Shown here: positions 23,833 to 32,362 of the stretch, one piece after another
Numbering within the stretch: position 1 is the stretch's first letter
How the letters are laid out: every line of letters starts with the position of its first letter
Source: Salinivirgaceae bacterium
GTDB lineage: Bacteria; Bacteroidota; Bacteroidia; Bacteroidales; SZUA-534
Assembly: GCA_027858735.1 (NCBI GenBank)
Contig: JAQICC010000323.1
Span: 1-33,211, forward strand
Direction of reading: 5' to 3'
Length of the DNA stretch: 33,211 nt
Notes under the pieces: generated by a model
The model's database searches: none
What the model saw: only the letters and a program-made list of their open reading frames with translations
Told to the model about the DNA's origin: nothing
Made by a program: the position numbers and the translations under genes

Positions 23833-24270
23833 ACACTGAGGTTCGCAGAGAAGCACTGAGATTCTCAGAGAACAAATCTACGAATACCATTTTTTAGAAT
23901 TTTAACATGAAAATTTATTAATAGACCCAAAGAAAAATTTCCCCACTTTAAATAAGATAGAATTTGGGCTTGATGAACATCGGTAAATGCCTCAACTGTT
24001 TTAAGCTCTATAACAATTTTATTCTCAACCAGCAAATCAATACGATAACCACGATCAAGCCTCACATCCTTATAAACTATTGGTAATGCAACCTCCTTTT
24101 GCACAAATAAACCAGATTCCTTTAATTCATAAAACAAACATTCTTGATAGGCTGATTCTAAAAGTCCGGGGCCAAGATGCCTATGAACTTCTATTGCCTT
24201 TCCAATGATCATCCCTGAAATTTCATTGTTTTCTTTGTGCATCTCTGTGTTTCTTTGAGTAACTCTGTGT
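23833..24270 (-). mobile_element. 438-bp element: GxxExxY gene between inverted 20-bp unit pairs
   Basis: The low-coordinate end has two tandem units, ACACTGAGGTTCGCAGAGAA (23833-23852) and GCACTGAGATTCTCAGAGAA (23853-23872). The high-coordinate end has two units that are, on the minus strand, ACACAGAGTTACTCAAAGAA (24251-24270) and ACACAGAGATGCACAAAGAA (24231-24250). The two pairs are thus inverted relative to each other, with consensus ACACWGAGNTNCNCARAGAA. The enclosed gene starts inside the innermost unit at one end (its ATG is in the 24231-24250 unit) and its stop codon is inside the innermost unit at the other end. No target-site duplication was established. Calling it a mobile element is inference from form and position within an operon. 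Confidence 0.6.
23865..24242 (-). CDS. GxxExxY protein, PD-(D/E)xK nuclease-like
   Basis: A 125-residue protein of the GxxExxY family: GMIIGKAIEVHRHLGPGL, then the naming motif G26-L-L-E29-S-A-Y32. A nuclease-like core follows, with Asp69 in YRIDLL and Glu79/Lys81 in IVIELKTV, the order expected for a PD-(D/E)xK fold. The end FSLGLLINF and the final RRFVL are also typical. Family function is unknown. It lies 36 bases after the exporter gene and 43 bases before the adaptor gene, in the same direction, and both its start and stop codons lie within flanking 20-bp repeats. I infer it belongs to an inserted element and is not part of lanthipeptide synthesis. Confidence 0.9.
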   Translation of the reverse strand: MHKENNEISGMIIGKAIEVHRHLGPGLLESAYQECLFYELKESGLFVQKEVALPIVYKDVRLDRGYRIDLLVENKIVIELKTVEAFTDVHQAQILSYLKWGNFSLGLLINFHVKILKNGIRRFVL

Positions 24271-24278
24271 AATAACTA

Positions 24279-26468
24279 TTAATTTCCAAGCTCCAGCTGG
24301 TTTTTTACTAGCTCATAATAAGCTCCTTTTTTCGCCGCCAATTCCTTATGATTTCCAACCTCCACAATTTTACCTTTTTCAAGTACCACTATCTGGTCAG
24401 CATTTTTTACAGTACTTAACCTATGCGCTACAACCACCACCGTGCGTCCTTTAAAAAACTCCTGTAAATTTTCCATAATCACTTTCTCATTGTTGGCATC
24501 CAAGGCATTGGTGGCTTCATCTAAGAAAATATATTCGGGATTTTTATAAACCGCTCTGGCTATTAACATTCGTTGCTTTTGCCCCTGACTTATTCCGCTA
24601 CCCTCCTGACCTATTTTGGTATTGTAACTTAAGGGTAACTCCTCAACAAATTCTTGAATATTCGCAACTTTTACCGCCTCCAAAAGTTTTTGTCTATCAA
24701 CAATTTCATCACTTACTGCAATGTTTTTTGCAATACCGTCCGAAAAAATAAACCCATCTTGCATAACTACCCCACATTTGTCGCGCCACATACGTTGGCT
24801 AAAGTTCTCTAATCCAGTTTTCCCAACATTTATTTTACCTTGAACCGGCGGATAAAACCCAAGCATTAACTTTAACAAGGTCGTTTTCCCACTACCGCTG
24901 GCTCCCACAATAGCTGTAACTTTATTTTGAGGAATTTCTAAATTAATATTATCCAAGACCTTCGGTGAGTGGGGCCCTTCATATTGAAACATCAAATCCT
25001 TAATTTGAATATCTTTTTGTTCGGGCAGCTCCATTAACTTTGGTTGGTCAACATCTTCTTCGTCATCTTTCTCATGAATTTCGCCTAAACGCTCCAAGCT
25101 AATTTTTGCATCTTGCATGCTTTGCATAAAGGTTATCATTTGTGCAATGGGGCTGTTCAATTGACCAATAATGTATTGCACCGCCATCATCATACCCAAA
25201 GTCATATCGCCACTTATTACCGACGTTGCTGCAATAATTGAGATTAGAATATTTTTACCTTCGTTAAAAAACACCGATCCAGCTTGCTGATATTGACTCA
25301 AGGCCAATCCTTTTATACTCACTTTAAATAGTTTTGCTTGAATACGCTCCCACTCCCATCGCTTTTGCTTTTCGCAGTTATTCAACTTAATTTCCTGCAT
25401 GCCAGTAATTAGCTGGTACAAGTTGCTTTGATTATCGGAAGCCTGTTGAAAACGTTTAAAATCGAGCTCGCGACGTTTCTTCATAAACAGTAAAATCCAA
25501 CCAATATACAATAATGAACCGACCAAGAAAACAAAGAAAATAGCCCAGCTATAAAAGGCCAATACTGCACCAAATATTACCAGATTAAATAAGGAAAATA
25601 GGATATTTAGTGTTTCTGATGTAAGGAAACTTTCAATACGCTGATGATCGCCAATACGTTGCATTAGATCGCCAATCAATTTGGTATCGAAAAAGCCAAC
25701 AGGCAGTTTCATTAGCTTTATCAGAAAGTCTGATATTAAAGAAATATTAACGCGCGTACTAATGTGAAGGAGAATCCAGCCACGAATAAAGTCGGTGACC
25801 ATTCGCGCTATAAAAAGCACCAACTGGGCAATTAAAACAAGATATACGAAGTTTAGGTTTTGCGTATTGATACCGATATCGACCACACTTTGGGTTAAAA
25901 ACGGGAATATAAGCTGTAGCAAACTACCGAGTAGCATTCCTAGGGCAAGTTGTACCAAGAACTTTTTGTGGGGTCGTAAATATTGCAGTAAAAATGCGAA
26001 GGAGGTTCTATCGTGCTTTTCATCATCTTTTTCGTAGAAATCAGGAGCGGGTTCAAGCAATAAAGCCACGCCAACATTTTCTCCATCTTGTTTAGATGAG
26101 GCCCACTGCTTAGCAAATTCATCATGCGTATATTTTACATGGCCATGAGCCGGATCGGATACGAAAACATGTGTTTTGCTTAATTTATAAACCACTACAA
26201 AGTGCTCCTGCTTCCAATGGGCAATAAAGGGTACAGGATCTTCCTCAACCAGTTTTTCGAGCGAAGCCTTCACTCCCATGCTGCGGAAACCAATGGCTTC
26301 AGCTGCATCTGAAATACCTAGCATACTAACCCCGGCACGGGTAATATAACTTTTAGCGCGCAGGTTTTGTAATGAATATTTTTTGCCATAAAATTCTGCC
26401 ACCATCTTTAAACAAGTGGGACCGCAATCCATAGCATCGAGCTGTTTATAAAAGGGAAATTTGGACAA
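24279..26468 (-). CDS. C39-peptidase ABC exporter (LanT type)
   Basis: A 729-residue bifunctional exporter. The N-terminal C39 peptidase domain (about residues 1-135) has the catalytic Cys15 in MDCGPTC, His89 in WKQEHFVVV and Asp105 in VSDPAHG. The transmembrane domain spans about residues 165-445, and the ATPase has Walker A GASGSGKTT at 522-530, SQGQKQR at 627-633 and Walker B YIFLDEA at 646-652. It would cleave the precursor after its double glycine and pump the modified core across the inner membrane. It lies 46 bases after the elimination-domain gene and is the logical partner of the GG-type precursor at 32363-32518. Confidence 0.95.
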   Translation of the reverse strand: MSKFPFYKQLDAMDCGPTCLKMVAEFYGKKYSLQNLRAKSYITRAGVSMLGISDAAEAIGFRSMGVKASLEKLVEEDPVPFIAHWKQEHFVVVYKLSKTHVFVSDPAHGHVKYTHDEFAKQWASSKQDGENVGVALLLEPAPDFYEKDDEKHDRTSFAFLLQYLRPHKKFLVQLALGMLLGSLLQLIFPFLTQSVVDIGINTQNLNFVYLVLIAQLVLFIARMVTDFIRGWILLHISTRVNISLISDFLIKLMKLPVGFFDTKLIGDLMQRIGDHQRIESFLTSETLNILFSLFNLVIFGAVLAFYSWAIFFVFLVGSLLYIGWILLFMKKRRELDFKRFQQASDNQSNLYQLITGMQEIKLNNCEKQKRWEWERIQAKLFKVSIKGLALSQYQQAGSVFFNEGKNILISIIAATSVISGDMTLGMMMAVQYIIGQLNSPIAQMITFMQSMQDAKISLERLGEIHEKDDEEDVDQPKLMELPEQKDIQIKDLMFQYEGPHSPKVLDNINLEIPQNKVTAIVGASGSGKTTLLKLMLGFYPPVQGKINVGKTGLENFSQRMWRDKCGVVMQDGFIFSDGIAKNIAVSDEIVDRQKLLEAVKVANIQEFVEELPLSYNTKIGQEGSGISQGQKQRMLIARAVYKNPEYIFLDEATNALDANNEKVIMENLQEFFKGRTVVVVAHRLSTVKNADQIVVLEKGKIVEVGNHKELAAKKGAYYELVKNQLELGN

Positions 26469-26514
26469 TTATCTAGTTGTTTGTGATTGTATTGTGGTAA
26501 ATATAAGAATTATT

Positions 26515-27480
26515 TCAGGTTGTTACCGGTTGTTTCTTCTTTTGCTCGTTTACAATTGAATACTTCAACTTTGCTAATTCTGAACGATAATATCGACATA
26601 TAAAATCGTATACTACCAATTCATGAACTCTCTGTTTTGAACGAAACAATCTATTCATTAGCATATGAATATAGCTTGGTAATAACTCATTTATACAGAC
26701 AGACTGTTCAGTTAATCCAAGATTCTTAAGTTTTAATACCAAATTATTATTCTGCACAGATCTTTTTGCCAATAATTCAAGCAAAGGAGAAAGGTCATCG
26801 GCATTATGGGTATTTAAATTCATTATTCGATTTATTTCTTTACGAACATCCCTAAACCTTTTATCTAGTTGTCCTTTTAGCATTTTATTCATTCCAAATT
26901 CTTGAGCGAAACCTTCTTTTATTCTTTCCATTAACAAAAGTTTCTCTTCCATCTTTAGCCCAAAATCCGACAGCAAATTGTCAATACTTAAAAAGGAGAA
27001 CATCCACCGAATTTTCTCTCCTTCATCACCATCAATTAAATCTAAAAATTCAGCTGTCATTATACTATCAGCAGAAAAAAATTGTTCCCCAATTTCTATC
27101 GCGTCTATATGATACCGTTCAACTTCAGGCTGATAGGTGTCGCACATTATTTTCCACACCATATTTTGCTTTACCATGGGCTCAAGGCTATTATTTACCT
27201 CCTGCATTATATACCCAATATTTATGATATCCTTAAATTTAAAACGCACACGAATATGCAAATCGGGGTCGGCATATCTTATAAAGAACCAACTCTCAAT
27301 AAGTTTTTTTTCTTTAAGTTTTTCTGATGCAGGAAATACCACATTTGCAATAAGTTCATCTGCAGTTTTTGGACCGCAATATATTTTATAGTACAGCCAT
27401 TTATCTCCAGGTATATATGCACGTTTAACCAATCCTCTAATTTTTGTTTTTATAAAACGATAGTACCAATTGATTAGCAA
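26515..27480 (-). CDS. lanthipeptide dehydratase, elimination protein (LanB C-terminal type)
   Basis: A 321-residue protein matching the C-terminal elimination domain of class I dehydratases (thiopeptide-type bacteriocin biosynthesis domain). The start of the domain is KWLYYKIYCGPKTADELI at about residues 27-44, followed by the conserved WFFIRYADPDLHIRVRF (64-80). The domain removes glutamate from glutamylated Ser/Thr to give Dha/Dhb. There is no ATG; the chosen TTG at 27478-27480 is preceded by GGAG at a suitable distance. It overlaps the glutamylation gene by 44 bases in another frame, implying coupled translation. In most Firmicutes the two activities are on one protein; here they are split. 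Confidence 0.88.
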   Translation of the reverse strand: MLINWYYRFIKTKIRGLVKRAYIPGDKWLYYKIYCGPKTADELIANVVFPASEKLKEKKLIESWFFIRYADPDLHIRVRFKFKDIINIGYIMQEVNNSLEPMVKQNMVWKIMCDTYQPEVERYHIDAIEIGEQFFSADSIMTAEFLDLIDGDEGEKIRWMFSFLSIDNLLSDFGLKMEEKLLLMERIKEGFAQEFGMNKMLKGQLDKRFRDVRKEINRIMNLNTHNADDLSPLLELLAKRSVQNNNLVLKLKNLGLTEQSVCINELLPSYIHMLMNRLFRSKQRVHELVVYDFICRYYRSELAKLKYSIVNEQKKKQPVTT

Positions 27481-29659
27481 AAGATTCTCCTTTACTATTT
27501 TTTAATGGTGATTTTTCTGAATGATGTAGAAATTCCTGTAATTTAAAAGCTTGACGATTACTCACCAACCTAAATAATGTTTTTACACTAAGCAGACATG
27601 TCATGTCAATAGCCAATTCATTGTCACCATCAACCAGTGTAACCCATTGAGGTATTTTGTTTTTCTTACACCACTTGCGTATAGCGTTTAACAATTCTTT
27701 ATCATTCTTTATCTTAACTAATTGAGCGAAGTCATTTTTGCTAACATTCCAAGTAGCCAAGGAAAAAATTAGGTTTTTATAAGTTACTCTAGGTAAAAAT
27801 GGATATTCATTGGCAAATGCTCCCCAACTAAAACCAACTCCACTACGTTTACCTTGCAGCTGCATGTCGCATAAAAACCTATATGCAGGCAATGCATCAT
27901 ATGAAAAATTATGTGCATTGCTTAATCGAGGTACAATATATTTGTTTAGCTTTTTCGATCTTATAAAGATACCCTTCTCTCTTACTGAAACCATTAAGTC
28001 TGATAATTCAAGCGCATGATCATTATCAACAGACGGTGCCGCTAAATAGGGTAATTCATATTCATAGAATTTAGGATGCATTAAAATATTGCCAGCACGA
28101 GCTTCGGGTAAATGAACAACCTCTGCAACAATTGAATTTAGGGCCAATTCTTTTTCCTTTTGTGCTATCTGTTTGGCATGATCATACAGTTCCTCATTTG
28201 TATGACAAAATCGACCTATTAAGCACAAAGCACTATTTCCTCCGACAGAGTTAAATAAAATACTATTCTCTTCAGTGGGGATGTTAGGTGGTAACAACTG
28301 CACCATTGCTGAAAAGGTATTGGGTAAATCATCGTAATTTGAATTAAAGCTTTCCAATTCTTTGTCTGTTAGCTCAACCGAATAGTCACTATTTTTTAAC
28401 GATCCTTGATACTTTTTTAGCAAAAAAGATTGAATTGCGTTCCAATTTATTTTCGAATCAGTATTTATTCCTGATGGTAGCACTAAGCCATCAATAAGAG
28501 GTGAAACATCAGTTTCAACAGCTCTGTTTGCCGGATATCCCAATCCAGTTTCTGGATCTAAAACCGTTAAAAATGGAATTTCTCGTTCTTCGTACCTTTT
28601 GTGAAATTCTGAAGCAAAATTGCTAATTGCGGTTTCTTTAGGTGTAATAGAAAGTTTATTCAGTATACGTATTCCTTCTAAAACTTCATTTGCAATACTT
28701 GTATCAATACCAGTATATGCGTCGTTAAGAAGCATATCAGTTTGGAAAAGATATTTTTGCTCATAGCCTATATCAAACAGATTTAGAATAGATTTTATTT
28801 TCTCATAATAATCTTCAACTACAATTCCTGAAGGTTGCTGATCTAACTCATTTAAGGCGCTCTTTACCAGAACAAGCGCTTTCAAATATTTTTCTGTGTT
28901 ATTTATTGTTTTAAGTTTATTTATTAAAAAACTCCAATAATCAGCTTCGGTGGTCGATGGCTCAAGTTCACTAAGCAGTAGTTGAGATTCAATAAGCTCA
29001 AGTACAAATTCATGTGCCTCTTCAAAACTAATTTCAGCTTCAATAATAGATTGAGTTAATGGCTCTATTAAACTCCCATTTTTAGCAAGACCTAGGATTT
29101 TTTCTAAGTAAGGGTTTTTATCAACTGCTGATAATTTATGTATTCTTTTACTTTTTTCCCCGTATGAATATTCTACATATCTAAACTTATTACCGGCTAA
29201 ATAAATACTATTGTTAGGATAAAATTTTAGCTGTGTTCTTATCTCTTTTTGTTTAGAAAGGAATTGTCCTAATGCACAAGCAAAATTCATATCGGGTCGA
29301 GTAACCCTATGACCTTTGTTCGTATTATTATATTTGGTTTTAGTCCCACTTATATCAGCAACTGTTATGCCTGCAAATAAACCAAATGGTGTAGATCGGG
29401 TTGACATTCTTGCCAAATACCTATATAGGGAATGCTTTAGTTTTTCTAATTCTTTCCCTTCTTTGGACTTACCTGTTAACCATTTTTGCATTTCGACATA
29501 AAGCTCAGGACTTGCAATATATAATGCTTCCTGAAAATCTTTACTACTACAAAATTGTTCAAGAGTAATTTGATCAGCTACAAGTTTTTTGAATTTAGTT
29601 AAAGTGTAATTGGGTGTGCGGATTACTATAGTAGAAAATTGTGAGTATATATTTTGCAT
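27437..29659 (-). CDS. lanthipeptide dehydratase, glutamylation protein (LanB N-terminal type)
   Basis: A 740-residue protein corresponding to the tRNA-Glu-dependent glutamylation domain of class I lanthipeptide dehydratases. The family landmark RYLARMSTRSTPFGLFAGIT is at residues 80-99. Later blocks include the FLTVLDPETGLGYPANRAV segment, NSVGGNSALCLIGRFCHTNEELYDHA and FSWGAFANEYPFLPRVTYKNLIF. It would transfer Glu from tRNA-Glu to Ser/Thr of the precursor core. The end of the protein (LVLSFYKNKN) overlaps the separate elimination gene. This split design has been reported for Bacteroidota and thiopeptide-like clusters. Confidence 0.92.
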   Translation of the reverse strand: MQNIYSQFSTIVIRTPNYTLTKFKKLVADQITLEQFCSSKDFQEALYIASPELYVEMQKWLTGKSKEGKELEKLKHSLYRYLARMSTRSTPFGLFAGITVADISGTKTKYNNTNKGHRVTRPDMNFACALGQFLSKQKEIRTQLKFYPNNSIYLAGNKFRYVEYSYGEKSKRIHKLSAVDKNPYLEKILGLAKNGSLIEPLTQSIIEAEISFEEAHEFVLELIESQLLLSELEPSTTEADYWSFLINKLKTINNTEKYLKALVLVKSALNELDQQPSGIVVEDYYEKIKSILNLFDIGYEQKYLFQTDMLLNDAYTGIDTSIANEVLEGIRILNKLSITPKETAISNFASEFHKRYEEREIPFLTVLDPETGLGYPANRAVETDVSPLIDGLVLPSGINTDSKINWNAIQSFLLKKYQGSLKNSDYSVELTDKELESFNSNYDDLPNTFSAMVQLLPPNIPTEENSILFNSVGGNSALCLIGRFCHTNEELYDHAKQIAQKEKELALNSIVAEVVHLPEARAGNILMHPKFYEYELPYLAAPSVDNDHALELSDLMVSVREKGIFIRSKKLNKYIVPRLSNAHNFSYDALPAYRFLCDMQLQGKRSGVGFSWGAFANEYPFLPRVTYKNLIFSLATWNVSKNDFAQLVKIKNDKELLNAIRKWCKKNKIPQWVTLVDGDNELAIDMTCLLSVKTLFRLVSNRQAFKLQEFLHHSEKSPLKNSKGESFANQLVLSFYKNKN

Positions 29660-29696
29660 AAATTATATTTCTGTTTATTTAAGATAGCAATAAGCA

Positions 29697-29801
29697 TCAA
29701 TCGCAATCTGGGTTAATATCATTTTCCCAACAATGATAGATAATGGCTATACCTGAATTACCTACAATTAGATTAGTTTCATTAATCTATCCTCCTTCCA
29801 C
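29697..29801 (-). pseudogene. possible relic of a second GG precursor
   Basis: On the minus strand the codons GTG GAA GGA GGA (Val-Glu-Gly-Gly) are followed by TAG (29787-29789), then 29 open codons that end in HCWENDINPDCD and TGA (29697-29699). A GG processing site followed by a short Ser/Thr- and Cys-containing tail ending in Cys-Asp resembles the intact precursor (which ends VCD). No leader with a start codon is visible upstream; TAA is at 29802-29804. AGGAGG here also has the look of a ribosome binding site for a 4-codon frame only. The call is weak, and chance is possible. The rest of the gap 29660-29913 shows nothing more. Confidence 0.25.
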
Positions 29802-29913
29802 TTACTAAGTTATATATCCAGCTATTCAATCTTCACAAACGGCCATTTTTTTTGTCCTTCAAACCAATATAAAGAGGCTTGTTTTATACTAATAAACACG
29901 AGAAATAATCATT

Positions 29914-30939
29914 CTATTGAAATTTCAATTCCACACGCCTGTTCTTTCTTCTTCCAATTTCACTATTATTTGGTTCAAGAGGAAACCTACTGCCACATCC
30001 CTTCGATCTAATTCTATTTAGATCAATTCCATTTTTTAGAAAATAATCTGCTATAAATTTTGCACGTCTATTTGAAAGCTGAAAATTATATAATGAATCA
30101 CCCACATTATCCGTATGGCCAATAATATGGACATTTACAGCACTGTTATTAACTAAATATTCGGCGATAAGTTTTAGTTCAGGTATGGAATCCTTTGATA
30201 AAATGAATTTATCATTGTCAAATAATAAAGAACGTACTGTATATTCTAAATCTCTAAATATAGATCCAAAATATACATCATCAAAATAGTAATATCTTTT
30301 CTTATATTTACTTTCTGAAACCATCAAACAACCTTCTAGTTCTGAATTGATTGAACTTTTAAAACTACCTATATAAAGATATTTTTCTCCACCCTTGGCT
30401 TTGTAAAAACCAGATACTTTCGCCCATAATAAAGTATCCACAATATAATTACAATATGGATTTTTAATTTGTGGATTTATTGTATCAAATAGTTTAGATC
30501 CCCAACTATATCTTAAATATTCATTGCTCAAATACATACCAATATCCCATATAGCATATGTGCTATAATTTGAAAGGTTCGTATAGAACTCACCATAATA
30601 GATTGAATCTTTTATTAATGGGGTTTTAAACTCCGTTACTAAATACTCAATTGCAGAACCCAAACCAGTATAAGCGTTACCAGAATTTGCCTTTTGATAT
30701 CCTTCAATATTATAAGGAACTGACATTTTATCTGAACTATCATAATGTGATTTAGGAAGACAAAACCTAAAATAATCTGATGAAAATCCACTCCAGTACT
30801 TAGCAAAATTGATTTCGCTATAATTAGACGGGCATAAACCTTCTTCAAAACTATTGTTTTTAATTAAGTTTTGTGAATAAATCGAAGCATTTGCAACAAT
30901 GATTATAACTAATAAAACTAATATTCTAATAAATACCAT
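29914..30939 (-). CDS. OmpA-family outer-membrane/peptidoglycan-binding protein
   Basis: A 341-residue protein with a signal peptide (MVFIRILVLLVIIIVANASIYSQ), an N-terminal domain of about 210 residues (NLIKNNSFEEGLCPSNYSEINFAKYWSG onward) that looks like a jelly-roll or galactose-binding-like domain, and a C-terminal OmpA domain at about residues 235-341. The latter has VNVHIIGHTDNVGDSLYNFQLSNRRAKFIADYFLKNGI and ends with GRRKNRRVELKFQ. The OmpA domain binds peptidoglycan. It lies between lanC and the dehydratase gene on the same strand. Its role there is not known; envelope protection against the product is a guess. Confidence 0.85.
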   Translation of the reverse strand: MVFIRILVLLVIIIVANASIYSQNLIKNNSFEEGLCPSNYSEINFAKYWSGFSSDYFRFCLPKSHYDSSDKMSVPYNIEGYQKANSGNAYTGLGSAIEYLVTEFKTPLIKDSIYYGEFYTNLSNYSTYAIWDIGMYLSNEYLRYSWGSKLFDTINPQIKNPYCNYIVDTLLWAKVSGFYKAKGGEKYLYIGSFKSSINSELEGCLMVSESKYKKRYYYFDDVYFGSIFRDLEYTVRSLLFDNDKFILSKDSIPELKLIAEYLVNNSAVNVHIIGHTDNVGDSLYNFQLSNRRAKFIADYFLKNGIDLNRIRSKGCGSRFPLEPNNSEIGRRKNRRVELKFQ

Positions 30940-31095
30940 TTTTTTTGAGAAAAATTAGGCAATAACCGTTAACACTAAATGATTAATCAATAATTGCTTA
31001 CCAACAATCACATACGAACATAAAACAAAAAATTTACGTTGCAAACTTAATTGCTATGTCCTAAGGTAAGATTAGTCAAAATAACAGCAAATAGA

Positions 31096-32280
31096 TTAAA
31101 GAAGAATTGAACCTTGCCATTTAAAATATTTATCGGCCTTTAATGTAAGCAGCCCCAATCCTACACCAACTATTCCTTCAAGCAATCCATAATCCTCATA
31201 GTAATTATTATTATGATTTGTCTTAAAACCGCTGCCAACATCATTATATTTCGCATATTTTAAAGTAACATCTCTCCAATATTTATATACTTCTTCATAT
31301 TCTTGATTGCTAACATCTAAATACATTTTTTTATAGAATAATGCTACACCTATTGATCCATGACAGATATTCGCATCAGATATTCTCTCTTTTATAAAAT
31401 CAGTTCTTTTTGCAGTACTACTAAATATCTTCAGAGCTTCTAAAAACAATATATTCTCATTAATTGCTTCTGAGGCTTTAAAAAGGGCATATGCTACACC
31501 TAAATTTCCATAGCACCATGCTAACCGGCTCGTTTTCCCTGGTTTTCCATTAACCAAATGTGAAGGAAAAACTTCCTTTGCTACATCTTTTTGTCTTAAC
31601 AACCAATTGCATGCTTTCAAAATAACTCCCTTAACAATACTCTTTTTTACACCAATATTATAAAGACGACATAACAATAGAATTACACTTGGAATACCAT
31701 GTGCTAATCCAAGATTTAAATAGTTATCTTGTGATTTATTAAAAAAATCAAAATCCCAATAACACCCATCACCTTCTTCTATCCTTAAACTATAAATAAT
31801 ATCAAAAACAACTTCAAAATATTGCATCCTCTTTTGACTTTTAGGCCTTTCAAGAAAAAACAAACATCCTCCTAACCCAGCATGTAAATAGTCAAAATTA
31901 CCCGTCCTTAAATCAGAAAGAGAGCATTCAGCAATAATCTCATCAAAACCTGACAGAAACTCTTCGGAATACCCATCAAGAAGTTTTAATTTATTAAAAT
32001 GAGAAATTGCCCAACCAATACCAGAAAGCCCATGAGAAAAACTATAACCTACCGATTCTTTTTCAATATATGAAATACTATTTTCTATCGACTGGGAAAA
32101 TTTCTTGTATACTTTGAAATCTTTAGTGTACTTATAATAGTATGCATAAAACATTGCTAAGCCCATATTCCCAGTAAATAATGAGGGTTTTTCCAATACC
32201 GGCAAAGCGTTATAAATATTATGCAAACAAGTATCTACTTTTTGGTTGGTAGTATTGGAAATTCTATTGCCTTCTTTCAA
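31096..32280 (-). CDS. LanC-type lanthionine cyclase
   Basis: A 394-residue protein with the GxxG-rich alpha-barrel repeats of LanC cyclases (FTGNMGLAMFY, SHGLSGIGWA, HAGLGGCLFF, LAHGIPSVI, YGNLGVAYAL, CHGSIGVALF, LEGIVGVGLG). The zinc ligands are Cys256 (AWCYG), Cys306 and His307 (ICHG), and His194 is the probable acid-base residue. The enzyme adds Cys thiols to Dha/Dhb. There is no ATG at the start; TTG at 32278-32280 is the first usable codon. An upstream ATG at 32310-32312 is one base out of frame across an eight-T run. The gene follows the precursor gene after a terminator-like hairpin. Confidence 0.93.
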   Translation of the reverse strand: MKEGNRISNTTNQKVDTCLHNIYNALPVLEKPSLFTGNMGLAMFYAYYYKYTKDFKVYKKFSQSIENSISYIEKESVGYSFSHGLSGIGWAISHFNKLKLLDGYSEEFLSGFDEIIAECSLSDLRTGNFDYLHAGLGGCLFFLERPKSQKRMQYFEVVFDIIYSLRIEEGDGCYWDFDFFNKSQDNYLNLGLAHGIPSVILLLCRLYNIGVKKSIVKGVILKACNWLLRQKDVAKEVFPSHLVNGKPGKTSRLAWCYGNLGVAYALFKASEAINENILFLEALKIFSSTAKRTDFIKERISDANICHGSIGVALFYKKMYLDVSNQEYEEVYKYWRDVTLKYAKYNDVGSGFKTNHNNNYYEDYGLLEGIVGVGLGLLTLKADKYFKWQGSILL

Positions 32281-32298
32281 TATCTGATTTTTATTATT

Positions 32299-32352
32299 AA
32301 AAAAAATGCCATTACTCCCAAAATAAAAAACTACTTAATTGGGAATAATGGC
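32299..32352 (-). terminator. terminator/attenuator between precursor and lanC
   Basis: On the minus strand GCCATTATTCCCAA (complement of 32339-32352) pairs with TTGGGAGTAATGGC (complement of 32308-32321), a 14-base stem with one G-U pair. It is followed after one A by eight T (complement of 32299-32306). This is a strong intrinsic terminator form. Located 11 bases after the precursor stop and 19 bases before the lanC start, it would let most transcripts end after the precursor and a fraction continue into the modification genes. Confidence 0.85.
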
Positions 32353-32362
32353 TCAATAAGGA

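Noticed and set aside
25795-26125. Small open frames within the exporter gene
   Set aside because: They overlap the conserved ABC exporter coding sequence on other frames and have no independent support.
29820-29900. Short minus-strand frame ending with WFEGQKKWPFVKIE before a stop
   Set aside because: It looks like the end of a protein, but the frame is only about 28 codons long after a stop, and no family was recognised.
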